Source: an uncultured Lachnospiraceae bacterium (GTDB lineage: Bacteria > Bacillota > Clostridia > Lachnospirales > Lachnospiraceae). From it: DNA of 50,477 nt. Position numbers and translations under genes: made by a program. Of the stretch, positions 1 to 8,761 are shown in pieces. The notes beneath the pieces were generated by a model that searched no databases, was not told the origin of the DNA, and saw only the letters and a program-made list of their open reading frames with translations. The stretch covers positions 1 through 50,477 of the forward strand of contig CAMNTQ010000025.1 in assembly GCA_946558695.1 (NCBI GenBank), written 5' to 3'. Each line of letters opens with the position of its first letter. Within the stretch, counting starts at the first letter, position 1.

Positions 1-76
1 CAATCCAACAAATTTTTTAGCCACAAGTGTTACAAAAAAGCTTGACCACTACAAATTCTCCCTCAACCATTTCTAT

Positions 77-1189
77 CTATTCAAACGGAAATGTAAACTG
101 TGTTAGTCCGAGTTCATCCCGCATCTTTATGAACTCTTTCTGGACTGCCTCCCCTACCGGAACTCCCTTATCCTTCCTGAACTGCCAGATCTCATACTCC
201 TTCTCTCCCGCAGTGAAGATCCGCTCCTGTCCCGGCGCCTTCTTAGATGCGCGCAGCTGTCTCAGGATCTCTCCCGCCGTCTTCTTAAAGCTCTCCGCGC
301 CCATAAAAGCTTCCGTGTCGATGGCAATAAAGAAATGCCCCAGCGGATAAGGTATCGGATTACCCTCCTCGTCCTTTCCGGAAAGCATCTTAAGAAAACT
401 TCCTGCCTGAAGCGCCGCAGAGAGAATCTCCACTACCGCCGCATAACCGTAGCCCTTATACCCGGCAAGCTCTTCTCCGATTCCTCCAAGCGGGGTAAGA
501 GCCGCCCTTCCGCAGTTTAGATCCTCAAGGATCTGCGCGCTGTCTGTCACAGCCTTCCCGTCATTGCCGATCACCATGCCTGCCGGCGTGTCCATCCCAT
601 TCCTCGCGTAAAATTCAATCTTGCCTCGCTGGGAGATTGAGGTTGCACAGTCTAATACAAAGGGAAACGGCTCATCCGTGGGCAGGCCAAAGGTAATGGG
701 ATTGGTCCCCAGCATATTCTCCACGCCGAAAGTAGGCGCTATGGATGGTCTGGCATTCGTTCCAGTGATGCCCACCATGTTGTTCTTTGTACACATCGTT
801 GCGTAATATCCTGCAATTCCGTAATGGGTGGAGTTGCGCACCGCAGCCATGCCCATCCCGTACTGTTTCGCTTTGTCGATAGCAAGCTGCATTGCCCTTG
901 TCCCGATGACCATGCCCATCCCGTTATGCCCGTCCACAACGGCGGTCGTCGGCGTCTCTTTTATGATCTCATATTCCGTCTTCGGATTCAGAATCCCCTC
1001 TTTGATCCGGTCAATGTAGATGGGCTTGAACCGGTTGCATCCATGGCTCTCAATTCCTCTCCGGTCGCTCTCAAGAAGCACATCCGCACAGATCTTCGCA
1101 TCTTCCTTTGGCACGCCGTATTTTTCAAATACGGCGGTCATAAAATCCTCCGCTAATTCCCATCCGATAAATGGTCTTGTCTCCTTCAT
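77..1189 (-). CDS. Ldh-family NAD(P)-dependent malate/L-lactate-type dehydrogenase
   Basis: A 370-residue cytosolic oxidoreductase of the malate/L-lactate/ureidoglycolate dehydrogenase family, which uses its own NAD(P) fold rather than a classical Rossmann domain. Visible family motifs are RRGIESHG (about residues 48-55), NSTHYGIAGYYA (about 119-130) holding the probable catalytic His, and GTNPITFGLPT (about 161-171). Length is normal for the family. The ATG has an AGGAGG-type site, and a good sigma-A promoter lies 40-70 bases upstream. It stands alone, divergent from the aminopeptidase gene. Family members act on malate, lactate, ureidoglycolate, sulfolactate or 2,3-diketogulonate, and the sequence does not decide which. 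The family call is firm; the substrate is unknown. Confidence 0.9.
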   Translation of the reverse strand: MKETRPFIGWELAEDFMTAVFEKYGVPKEDAKICADVLLESDRRGIESHGCNRFKPIYIDRIKEGILNPKTEYEIIKETPTTAVVDGHNGMGMVIGTRAMQLAIDKAKQYGMGMAAVRNSTHYGIAGYYATMCTKNNMVGITGTNARPSIAPTFGVENMLGTNPITFGLPTDEPFPFVLDCATSISQRGKIEFYARNGMDTPAGMVIGNDGKAVTDSAQILEDLNCGRAALTPLGGIGEELAGYKGYGYAAVVEILSAALQAGSFLKMLSGKDEEGNPIPYPLGHFFIAIDTEAFMGAESFKKTAGEILRQLRASKKAPGQERIFTAGEKEYEIWQFRKDKGVPVGEAVQKEFIKMRDELGLTQFTFPFE

Positions 1190-1230
1190 ATCATTTTACC
1201 TCCTGTTTCAACCCCTGATCATATACTTTT

Positions 1231-1259
1231 ATTATATCTTTCACGCATTCAAAATACAA
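1231..1259 (-). promoter_or_regulatory. sigma-A promoter of the Ldh-family gene
   Basis: On the minus strand a -35 TTGTAT (1254-1259) and a -10 TATAAT (1231-1236) are separated by 17 bases. They lie just upstream of the dehydrogenase start, with an AGGAGG site between them and the ATG. Confidence 0.7.
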
Positions 1260-1289
1260 CCTGCTTTTATTGCAAACACATCCAACAAA

Positions 1290-1443
1290 TGACTGTTTTT
1301 TTCTCCCGGAATATGTTAAAATCTCTTATTAGGAAGACCTCTGCCGCTATCTGGGGAATACGTGCGGCAAGTCTTGATATTTTAACCATGCACACCCTAT
1401 GTTACCGGGCTTATGCATGTAAAATCATGAATACAGGGAGGTT
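1290..1443 (+). promoter_or_regulatory. Weak promoter and two-hairpin leader upstream of pepP
   Basis: A weak -35/-10 pair (TGACTG 1290-1295, TATGTT 1312-1317, 16-base spacing) precedes about 110 bases of leader. The leader holds two consecutive hairpins. In the first, AAGAC (1334-1338) pairs with GTCTT (1371-1375) and TGCCGC (1342-1347) with GCGGCA (1364-1369). In the second, ATTTTA (1379-1384) plus CATGCA (1387-1392) pair with TGCATG plus TAAAAT (1414-1425). The ribosome site GGGAGG follows directly. I do not recognise a known riboswitch class. The structure is visible; a regulatory role is inferred. Confidence 0.5.
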
Positions 1444-1449
1444 ACACAC

Positions 1450-3237
1450 ATGAATGTACCAGAAAGAATCTCTGCCCTCCGTGCTCTGATGGAGGAGCGG
1501 GGATACGACGCCTATATGGTGCCTACCGACGACAATCACCAGAGCGAGTATGTAGGAGAGCATTTTAAGGCAAGAGCATTTATCACCGGATTCACAGGCT
1601 CTGCCGGAACTGCTGTCATCACGAAGGACGCTGCCGGACTCTGGACGGACGGAAGATATTTCATCCAGGCAGAACAGCAGCTTAAGGGAAGCGGCGTTAA
1701 ACTCTTTAAGATGGGCGAACCCGATGTCCCGACCGTAGAAGATTACATCACCGGCATTCTTCCGGAAGGTGGAACACTCGGCTTTGACGGACGCGTTGTA
1801 GCTATGGGCGAGGGTCAGGCATTAGAGAGCGCCGCCGCGAAAAAACACGGAAAGATCGACTACTCCACAGACCTGATCGACCAGATCTGGGAAGACCGGC
1901 CGCCGCTTTCCGAGGAGCCTGCCTTTGCCCTCGGCGAAGAGTATACCGGAGAAAGCACCGAGAGCAAGCTTAAAAGAATCCGAAAGGCAATGGGAGAAGA
2001 GGGCGCCAATACCCACATTATCGCCGCTCTTGACGATGTATGCTGGACAACCAATCTGCGCGGAAATGATATCGAATTCTTCCCGCTGCTTCTTTCCTAC
2101 GCTGTGATCACCATGGATGACATGAAGCTTTACATTGACGAGAGGAAGCTTACAGACGAGATGAAGGCAAGTCTTTCGAAAGACGGCATTTCCCTCCGTC
2201 CGTACAATGCAATCTATGAGGATGTGAAAGAATTAAGCTCAGACAGCGCGGTTCTTGTAGATCCGTCAAGACTCAATTACGCTCTCTACAATAATCTTCC
2301 GAAAGAGGCAAAAGTAATTGAGAAAGTGAATCCAACCGTTCTTATGAAAGCCATGAAGAACGACACAGAGATCAAAAACATCATCAATGCCCACATAAAA
2401 GACGGTGTCGCTGTCACCAAATTCATGCACTGGCTGAAAAAGAATGTGGGAAAAACCGAGATTACCGAAATCAGCGCCGCCGAAAAGCTGGAAGAATTCC
2501 GCAAAGAGCAGGAAGGTTATCTGTGGCAGAGCTTTGAGCCGATCTGCGGCTCCGGCGAACACGGTGCAATCGTACATTACGCTGCCACCCCGGAAACCAA
2601 TGTTCCTGTCGTGACAGACGGATTATTCCTCACCGATACCGGCGGCGGATATATGGAAGGCTCTACGGATATCACAAGAACCTTCGCTTTCGGAAAGCTT
2701 TCCGACCGCATGATCGAGGACTTTACCACCGTTCTTCTGTGCAACCTGCGGCTTGCAAGAGCTGTGTTCCTCCACGGAACCTGCGGCTACAATCTTGACA
2801 TTCTGGCAAGAATGCCCGCATGGGAAAGAGGGATCAACTATAATCACGGAACCGGACACGGCGTAGGATACCTGATGAACATCCACGAAGCGCCCAGCGG
2901 TTTCCGAATTGCGATCCGCGAGAGAGAAAAAGCCGTTATCGAGGCAGGCATGGTAATCACTGACGAACCGGGAATCTACATTGAAGGCTCCCACGGTATC
3001 CGTACCGAAAATGAACTTCTCGTGCGAGAGGGTCAAAAGACCGAATATGGGCAGTTCCTCTATTTTGAACCGATCACCTATGTTCCGATCGACCTTGACG
3101 CTGTGAATCCGGATTTGATGACAAAGGAAGACAAAGAACAGCTCAATGAATATCACGCAAAGGTGTACGAACTTATCGCTCCGCGGCTTAACGAGGAAGA
3201 ACGCGGCTGGCTGAAGGAATATACACGGGCGATTTAA
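1450..3237 (+). CDS. pepP: Xaa-Pro aminopeptidase, M24B family
   Basis: A 595-residue cytosolic metallopeptidase predicted to remove the N-terminal residue from peptides with proline in second position. The layout is that of the long three-domain aminopeptidase P: two creatinase-type N domains (about 1-300), the pita-bread catalytic domain (about 310-535) and a short C-terminal extension. Metal ligands are visible: the two Asp in FLTDTGGGYMEGSTDITRT, the His in HGTGHGVG, the Glu in ITDEPGIYIEG and the Glu in RTENELLV. It is the only plus-strand gene here, is monocistronic, and ends at a strong terminator. The start ATG follows GGGAGG. Confidence 0.93.
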   Translation: MNVPERISALRALMEERGYDAYMVPTDDNHQSEYVGEHFKARAFITGFTGSAGTAVITKDAAGLWTDGRYFIQAEQQLKGSGVKLFKMGEPDVPTVEDYITGILPEGGTLGFDGRVVAMGEGQALESAAAKKHGKIDYSTDLIDQIWEDRPPLSEEPAFALGEEYTGESTESKLKRIRKAMGEEGANTHIIAALDDVCWTTNLRGNDIEFFPLLLSYAVITMDDMKLYIDERKLTDEMKASLSKDGISLRPYNAIYEDVKELSSDSAVLVDPSRLNYALYNNLPKEAKVIEKVNPTVLMKAMKNDTEIKNIINAHIKDGVAVTKFMHWLKKNVGKTEITEISAAEKLEEFRKEQEGYLWQSFEPICGSGEHGAIVHYAATPETNVPVVTDGLFLTDTGGGYMEGSTDITRTFAFGKLSDRMIEDFTTVLLCNLRLARAVFLHGTCGYNLDILARMPAWERGINYNHGTGHGVGYLMNIHEAPSGFRIAIREREKAVIEAGMVITDEPGIYIEGSHGIRTENELLVREGQKTEYGQFLYFEPITYVPIDLDAVNPDLMTKEDKEQLNEYHAKVYELIAPRLNEEERGWLKEYTRAI

Positions 3238-3275
3238 TGTTCAAACAGTAAATGCAGCAAACAAACAGCAAGACT

Positions 3276-3310
3276 AAGGGGGTGCCGGTTCATACCGATC
3301 CCCCCTTTTT
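3276..3310 (+). terminator. Rho-independent terminator of pepP
   Basis: GGGGG-TGCCGGT, a short loop and ACCGATCCCCC form a GC-rich hairpin followed by TTTTT. It sits between the convergent pepP and DUF348/G5 genes. It probably stops pepP transcription and may also slow polymerase coming from the other side. Confidence 0.85.
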
Positions 3311-3314
3311 CCGT

Positions 3315-4319
3315 CTAAAAATCTTTATACTTTATGCTTCCGTCTGAATATTTAATAATATAATATCCATGTCCGGAGCCGTCACAATCATATACTTTCT
3401 TCTTGGAGACTACCTTTTTCCCTTTCCCGCTTTTTGCTTTTCCTTTTGATGCGGCCGGCTTTGGCTTCGGCTTCGTACCCTGCGTGATGATCTTATCAAC
3501 CGGCTCCTTTATAACCTCCTCCTTGACCGCCTTGCGCCCGTCTTCTTTTCCGTCCACATACGTCACTTGGTACGTGATCTTCTTTTCACCGTTGACTCCC
3601 TGCCTCGTCACCTTGCTTGTCCCGGCTGTCATGCTCTTTGACTTCTCGGTCCGCGTCTGGTAAGCGATCGGCTCCTTCTCTGTCACTTCCTTAACGTCAA
3701 CCCGTTTTACAACTACCCGAGTTCCCTCCTCAAGCTTTTTCGACAGCTTCGGCTTTACTTTATCCCTTTTTCCAAGCGTAACCCCCTGAAGGTTCAAAAG
3801 CTCTTTTACTGTCTTCGCCTCCGTCAGGTAATCTTTTGTCTCTCCGTCCGCCGTAATGGATACCGCCATGCGGCGTATCACAGATATCTCCATGCCGTCC
3901 GTCACATATGCTTCCGGCTCATGATCAATACAGTCATGCTCTCCAAGCGTGATCTGTAACTGGTTAAGGGCATCCTTCACCTTTCCGCCCGTCATCTCTA
4001 TATCCATAACCTCGCCGTCCACTGCAAGCTGCGCCTTTGCATGCCGGGAAATGGATATCTTTCCCTGATCTTCTGTGATCCTTGTATCCAAAGACGGCGA
4101 GACCTCATCGCCCTCTCCGATAGTAATCTCCGCCTCTGTCAGAATGTCTTGTACTGTCGCCCCTTCCGGCGCGGTCATACGTGTCTGCGTATACATATCC
4201 TGAACGCGGATCTCTATTTTTTTACCGCACCCTGCTGACACCGCCGCTGCCATAGAGATCAGACACAATAAAAATATTGTCTTTGGACGGATTTTCTGTT
4301 TCCTGATCTTCTGCCTCAT
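3315..4319 (-). CDS. Secreted DUF348/G5-domain protein, YabE-like without 3D domain
   Basis: A 334-residue exported protein. A basic N-terminus and hydrophobic segment (about 12-30) end in VSAGC, a weak lipobox, so it may be a lipoprotein. Three DUF348 (ubiquitin-like) modules follow (about 35-85, 90-145, 150-205), then a G5 domain (about 210-285; EPIAYQTRTEKSKSM and KITYQVTYVDGKE are typical). The tail is Lys/Pro-rich and ends in GHGYYIIKYSDGSIKY. Relatives such as YabE carry a C-terminal 3D (RlpA-like) barrel, which is absent here. It is the last gene of the surface operon, 18 bases after the DHHW gene. A role at the peptidoglycan is inferred from the domains only. Confidence 0.8.
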   Translation of the reverse strand: MRQKIRKQKIRPKTIFLLCLISMAAAVSAGCGKKIEIRVQDMYTQTRMTAPEGATVQDILTEAEITIGEGDEVSPSLDTRITEDQGKISISRHAKAQLAVDGEVMDIEMTGGKVKDALNQLQITLGEHDCIDHEPEAYVTDGMEISVIRRMAVSITADGETKDYLTEAKTVKELLNLQGVTLGKRDKVKPKLSKKLEEGTRVVVKRVDVKEVTEKEPIAYQTRTEKSKSMTAGTSKVTRQGVNGEKKITYQVTYVDGKEDGRKAVKEEVIKEPVDKIITQGTKPKPKPAASKGKAKSGKGKKVVSKKKVYDCDGSGHGYYIIKYSDGSIKYKDF

Positions 4320-4337
4320 AAAATTTTCTCCCTTTTA

Positions 4338-5753
4338 CTACCGCACCGGAACCTGACATCTCTCCCGCTTTACGGCCGTAAACTCTCCCTGCGTCTCTGT
4401 TATAACACACAATTCAACAGACTCCTCAGATATCGCATCCGCAGGCAAATATAAAAGATATCCGTTGTCAGAGTCTTCTGCCGACACCGTAAATGCTTCA
4501 TATGTCTGCTCCTTATCCGCATATTGTACGCTGATATAGACATTGGTGTTTTGTTTTACGTACCCGGGATCCAGCATTCCGCTGATTTCCAGATAAGACA
4601 TATCATATTCCGATTCTTTCAACTGCACAGTTGTATCTGTCTGCTTTTCTTTTTGTTTCCCGCTGAGTACTGCAGGCGGCCCCGTCATAATCGGCGGCTC
4701 CTTGGCAAACTCGCTTAAATTTCTCTCTGCCTTTTCTGCGATAACCGTATCGGGGTGATATTCTGTCATGTACTCTTCGACCGGATATGGAACGCTTTTC
4801 GAAAAATATCCGTCGTGATAGGCATCCGCCATCAGCGGCAGCAGGGTATTCCCGAAAGAATCCCGAAACATCAGAAGACTTCCCTGACACTTCTCATTGC
4901 TGGTCTGAATCCATGCATCCTCAACACTTTTAAAATCCGACACATATTGATAAGACGGCTCCTTTTCATACCGGTAGTTCCATTCCGGCACAGCACTTTT
5001 CGGGTACAGCATCCGATTTAAATCCCCGTACTCTGTCTCTGTCCGTATGGAAGGCACGGTCTCATAGTTATCATGTTCTTTCCCCAGAGAGTCTAGCATC
5101 GTATTATAGGCCAGAACCGCGCCCTTTTGATTCCAGTGTGAGTCCCTTTTCAGATACAATGTTTCCGTTTGGTCCTCAAAGACAGCAAACAGATCCGCAT
5201 AAAGAACCCCCTCCTTTTCAAAGCCCGGCTCAAGAAGCTCTATATTCTTTCTATCGCTTACCTTTCTGCCTGCATAATATGGCATGTACTCTCCATACAG
5301 AGAATTCTTATTCGGCGCTGCCGTAAAAAGAAACTTTGCCCCGCTTCCTTCTACATACCGCTGCAGCAACGACAGATTATGCAAAACATTATAAGCGTCC
5401 CGCTCCGATAACGTATCTTCTCCCAGATAGTCTTCTCTGGTCGCCGCATAATAAAGCCAGCCGTTTTTTCCATCTATTACCGTATCCATATTCGACACTC
5501 CGAATACCTTCCCCATGATCTCGGAATCCGCAGTCACAAAATACGGACGGAATGCGAAGTGATCTTCAAAATATGCCCCTGCCTCTCCAAGCCATTCCCG
5601 ATTCCATTTTCCTTCTTTTTTTATTTCCGGAAAGGAAACCAGCCTTCTATTTTCTGTTGTTGTATGCGTCGGAGCTATTGTCATCCCCGCAAAAGGAATC
5701 AGACATAGCAAAAGACATGCTGCAACAAACAAACGATTTCCTATCTTCTTCAT
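4338..5753 (-). CDS. DHHW-family secreted protein, AlgX/AlgJ-like O-acetylation partner
   Basis: A 471-residue protein with one N-terminal signal or anchor segment (about 7-25) and an extracellular domain. The motif KRDSHWNQKGA (about residues 204-214) is the DHHW/AlgX signature; in AlgX and AlgJ, Asp and His act with a downstream Ser in an SGNH-like acetyltransfer site. MFRDSFGN (about 299-306) fits that Ser-containing block. It lies 39 bases after the MBOAT gene, the usual pairing in which the MBOAT protein moves acyl groups across the membrane and the SGNH-like protein transfers them to a polysaccharide. A strong AAGGAG site supports the ATG. The polymer modified is unknown. Confidence 0.85.
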   Translation of the reverse strand: MKKIGNRLFVAACLLLCLIPFAGMTIAPTHTTTENRRLVSFPEIKKEGKWNREWLGEAGAYFEDHFAFRPYFVTADSEIMGKVFGVSNMDTVIDGKNGWLYYAATREDYLGEDTLSERDAYNVLHNLSLLQRYVEGSGAKFLFTAAPNKNSLYGEYMPYYAGRKVSDRKNIELLEPGFEKEGVLYADLFAVFEDQTETLYLKRDSHWNQKGAVLAYNTMLDSLGKEHDNYETVPSIRTETEYGDLNRMLYPKSAVPEWNYRYEKEPSYQYVSDFKSVEDAWIQTSNEKCQGSLLMFRDSFGNTLLPLMADAYHDGYFSKSVPYPVEEYMTEYHPDTVIAEKAERNLSEFAKEPPIMTGPPAVLSGKQKEKQTDTTVQLKESEYDMSYLEISGMLDPGYVKQNTNVYISVQYADKEQTYEAFTVSAEDSDNGYLLYLPADAISEESVELCVITETQGEFTAVKRERCQVPVR

Positions 5754-5792
5754 TCCCCTTCTCCTTTCCTCCTATCTGATGCAGCGCTTCTG

Positions 5793-7220
5793 TCAGAACC
5801 TGAAATAAATAAACGGATTGTAAGAGCTCCCTGACAATCTCAACATACACCATGCCAGCAGGATAAAGGACAAAAGATAAAGTCCTGCCTGTATTCTTAC
5901 CCATACCGCCGTCACCGGCTGATCCTCCTGATATAACTTCGCCCTTATTTTGTCTGCCAGCGGCCTGACAGGAGCACAGCCGATGATTCCCGCCAAACCT
6001 GCCGCAAGAAACCAAGGCGTCATCTGCTGCCATACTAGATTTGCGGATGCGGCCGTAAAGGTGAAGCCCGCGAACATCTGCCCCACAAAATACAAGCCCT
6101 GCGAAATAGTATCCGCCCGAAATATCACGAAACCTACGCACACTACAAGCAGCGTATAGATACGAGCCAGAAATTTCGGCACTCTTTTTAACACCGGGAC
6201 ATATTCCTCAAACAGCAGGAACATGCCATGATACAGCCCCCACAGAACAAATGTCCAGTCGGCCCCATGCCAGAGTCCCGTAAAAAAGAAAACAATGATT
6301 TTATTCAGGCAGGCTCTTGCCCTGCCCTTCCTGTTTCCTCCCAGAGGGATATACAGATACTCCTTAAACCACGTAGACAGAGAGATATGCCATCTCCGCC
6401 AAAATTCCCGGACGCTTGCCGCTCCATACGGGTACATAAAATTCTCCCTGAAATGAAATCCGAACATCCCGCCCAGTCCGATGGCCATATCACTGTATCC
6501 GCTGAAATCATAATAGATCTGCAGTAAATATGCTATCGCTCCAAGCCATGCCGCCAGAATATTTACCTGAGACAGATCGGCAGCAAATATACAATCCGCA
6601 GCGCTGCCCATCGTATTCGCGATCAGCACCTTTTTTGAGAGACCGCAGATAAATCTTCTCATTCCGTTCGCCGCCTGCTTCGGACTCTGCGTCCGATTAT
6701 CAATCTCCTCGCTGATATCCCTGTATTTTACGATAGGTCCCGCGATAAGCTGAGGGAAGAAAGAAATGTAGAGAAGCACCTTAAAAAAGCTTTTCTGAAT
6801 CTCTACGTTTCCACGGTAGACGTCAATCACATAGGACAATGCCTGAAATGTGAAAAACGAGATACCTACCGGAAGAGACAAAAAAGGCTCCGGCATACCG
6901 AGTCCGAACAGACTGTTACACGTATGCACAAAAAACGCCGCATATTTAAAAATGCCCAGAATCCCAAGATTGACAATCACGCCCGCAATCAAGAAAAACT
7001 TTTTCTTCTCTTTGCATCTTGCAATCATTAAGGCACATACGTAGTTAAGAAATGCGCTCAAAACCATAAGCAGCACATAAACCGGCTCCCCATACGCATA
7101 AAACACAAGACTCACAACGATCAAAGCGGCGTTCTTCAGCTTAAGCGACGGCAGGATGGTATATAAAATATATGTAACAGGTAAAAAAATGCACAAAAAT
7201 ACAAGTGAACTAAAAATCAT
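5793..7220 (-). CDS. MBOAT-family membrane O-acyltransferase, AlgI/DltB-like
   Basis: A 475-residue polytopic membrane protein with about 10-12 hydrophobic segments. Family landmarks are PVGISFFTFQALSYVIDVYRG, the RRWHISLSTWFKEYLYIPLGGNR block, and GLWHGADWTFVLWGLYHG with the conserved His of the MBOAT active site. AlgI/DltB relatives pass acetyl or alanyl groups to the outer face for modification of cell-surface polymers. I chose the ATG at 7220, preceded by GGAGAGG at good spacing, over an in-frame ATG six codons upstream that has no ribosome site. It is followed by the DHHW partner and preceded by two transglutaminase-like genes. No dltA or dltC is present, so acetyl rather than D-alanyl transfer is favoured. 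Confidence 0.92.
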   Translation of the reverse strand: MIFSSLVFLCIFLPVTYILYTILPSLKLKNAALIVVSLVFYAYGEPVYVLLMVLSAFLNYVCALMIARCKEKKKFFLIAGVIVNLGILGIFKYAAFFVHTCNSLFGLGMPEPFLSLPVGISFFTFQALSYVIDVYRGNVEIQKSFFKVLLYISFFPQLIAGPIVKYRDISEEIDNRTQSPKQAANGMRRFICGLSKKVLIANTMGSAADCIFAADLSQVNILAAWLGAIAYLLQIYYDFSGYSDMAIGLGGMFGFHFRENFMYPYGAASVREFWRRWHISLSTWFKEYLYIPLGGNRKGRARACLNKIIVFFFTGLWHGADWTFVLWGLYHGMFLLFEEYVPVLKRVPKFLARIYTLLVVCVGFVIFRADTISQGLYFVGQMFAGFTFTAASANLVWQQMTPWFLAAGLAGIIGCAPVRPLADKIRAKLYQEDQPVTAVWVRIQAGLYLLSFILLAWCMLRLSGSSYNPFIYFRF

Positions 7221-7254
7221 CTCAAACTGCCTCTCCATTAAAATTATAAGTACT

Positions 7255-8070
7255 CTAAATTTTCTTTACATATGTTCGGTTCCTCTTGTAGTTTGGCCTT
7301 CCTCCCTTACCGCTCAAGTTGTAGGACATGCCGAAATAATGATGCTTTTTATCTACCATCTCCCATGACGGATCATACACTCTTCCCTTTACTTCCGCCC
7401 AGCCATGACCACCGCTGGAAATCGCATATGCATCCGTATACCCCACTGCATTGGCAAGAAATGCAAATGCTGCGCCATAGGCGTAACAACTCCCGTGACC
7501 TCTGTCAAACATATCCAGCGCATACTTGTACTCCCAGTTCTTACTCTTTTTAAATCTCGGGGAGCCTCGGTATCTAAATTTCTTCATGGAATAGTCAAAG
7601 CACGCTCTCAGTTTCTCCTTCTTTTTCATGGTAGGCTTCGTTGCCTTTTCCATGATCTTATTCGCCTTGATCATAACATTCAGCTTCGCGGTGCTTGCTT
7701 TCGTCTTCTTAGCCTTTCCGCTGTCCTTAAGCGTCACGCCGTTCACTTTCTTTGAAGTTACCATATATCCTTTTTCTTTGCTGTCTATACGGAAAAAGTA
7801 ATAGTCCCCTCGTATTTTCTGCCATCCGGTACGCTGCACGCCTTTTTTGTCAAAATAGTAGTATTTACCGTTAAGCTTTTTTAACCCCGTCAGCTTTTTC
7901 CCGCCTTTGTAATAAAAAACACACTGCTTTTCAATCTTCCAGCTTTCTTTCTTTTTTGCGCCCGCATCTAGCGCCGAGACAGTCTGCACGTCCGTCATCA
8001 TTCCAAATAACACAACTAAGGCTGCGGTCAATGCCGCAAGCCTTCTTCCTATCCGATTTCTATTATGCAT
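7255..8070 (-). CDS. Secreted transglutaminase-like protein with cell-wall-binding repeats
   Basis: A 271-residue exported protein. A signal peptide (about 1-34) is followed by two or three aromatic cell-wall-binding (choline-binding-like) repeats (about 45-100; GKYYYFDKKGVQRTGWQKI is typical) and a C-terminal transglutaminase-core domain (about 150-250). The thiol-protease-type triad is intact: Cys in GHGSCYAYG, His in GGHGWAEV and Asp in VYDPSWE. Such domains act as crosslinking enzymes, peptidases or amidases, and the chemistry cannot be told from sequence. It sits 34 bases upstream of the MBOAT gene and 62 after a second transglutaminase-like gene. It is very Lys-rich, like its two upstream neighbours. 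Confidence 0.85.
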   Translation of the reverse strand: MHNRNRIGRRLAALTAALVVLFGMMTDVQTVSALDAGAKKKESWKIEKQCVFYYKGGKKLTGLKKLNGKYYYFDKKGVQRTGWQKIRGDYYFFRIDSKEKGYMVTSKKVNGVTLKDSGKAKKTKASTAKLNVMIKANKIMEKATKPTMKKKEKLRACFDYSMKKFRYRGSPRFKKSKNWEYKYALDMFDRGHGSCYAYGAAFAFLANAVGYTDAYAISSGGHGWAEVKGRVYDPSWEMVDKKHHYFGMSYNLSGKGGRPNYKRNRTYVKKI

Positions 8071-8132
8071 AGATTTTCTCTCTATCCTTTTCCATTAACT
8101 TGTTATCAATCCGTTCCTTTTGCCACCTGCAT

Positions 8133-8717
8133 CTACAGCTTTACATTGTAGTATTTTGCGCCTTTAAAGTTATTGTACGTCTTTTTTAGCCCTTTTCTGT
8201 CTTTCAGAAAATACTTTCCAGAGCTTTTTGCCGCAAACTTATCCATATTCGGATCGCAGATGTACCATTTGCCCTTAATCTTTATCTCCACCCATGCGTG
8301 ATCCTGCTTCACTTTAGGGTTAAAACCGTTCGTTTTTCCCACGCCGATGCGCACCGTGTAATTGGTAGCCTTTTTCGCCAGAAACGCATATGCCGACGCA
8401 TAGTGATAACAGCTCCCTTTCTTTTTGCTGTACATCTCTAACGCGTAGTTTTTCTCCCACCCTTTCTTAGGCTTAAAACCATAGGCGCGGCCATATTTAT
8501 ATGTCTTCTCCGTATATTGAAACAACTTCTGCAGCTTCTTTTTTTTGCTGTCCTTAGCTTTTACTTTCTTCTTGACAATGCCGTTTACCTGCTTCGCAAG
8601 CTTCTTATTCACAGCGGAAGCCGCCTGTACGGAAGCTGCCGGCGCCGATAGAAGGAGCGCCAATGCCAACGCAAACATGATCAGTCTCTTATATGTATTT
8701 CTTCTGTTTTTCTTCAT
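8133..8717 (-). CDS. Secreted transglutaminase-like protein, short form
   Basis: A 194-residue exported protein with a clear signal peptide (about 8-34, ending SVQAAS) and a single transglutaminase-core domain. The triad is visible: Cys in KGSCYHYAS, His in QDHAWVEI and Asp in YICDPNMD. It has no cell-wall-binding repeats, unlike its downstream paralogue, so it may stay free or bind through its strongly basic surface. The ATG at 8717 follows GGGAGAG; an in-frame GTG seven codons earlier lacks a ribosome site. The adjacent domain pair looks like a duplication, but identity outside the catalytic blocks is low. Confidence 0.85.
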   Translation of the reverse strand: MKKNRRNTYKRLIMFALALALLLSAPAASVQAASAVNKKLAKQVNGIVKKKVKAKDSKKKKLQKLFQYTEKTYKYGRAYGFKPKKGWEKNYALEMYSKKKGSCYHYASAYAFLAKKATNYTVRIGVGKTNGFNPKVKQDHAWVEIKIKGKWYICDPNMDKFAAKSSGKYFLKDRKGLKKTYNNFKGAKYYNVKL

Positions 8718-8761
8718 CTTATCCACTCTCCCATTCACTCATAAATACGCGCTGCGTTTTC

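Noticed and set aside
1325-1443. 6S RNA or a known riboswitch upstream of pepP
   Set aside because: It forms two separate stems rather than one long bulged hairpin, and I could not match SAM, TPP, FMN, glycine, lysine, purine, THF or cyclic-di-GMP cores; kept only as an unassigned leader.
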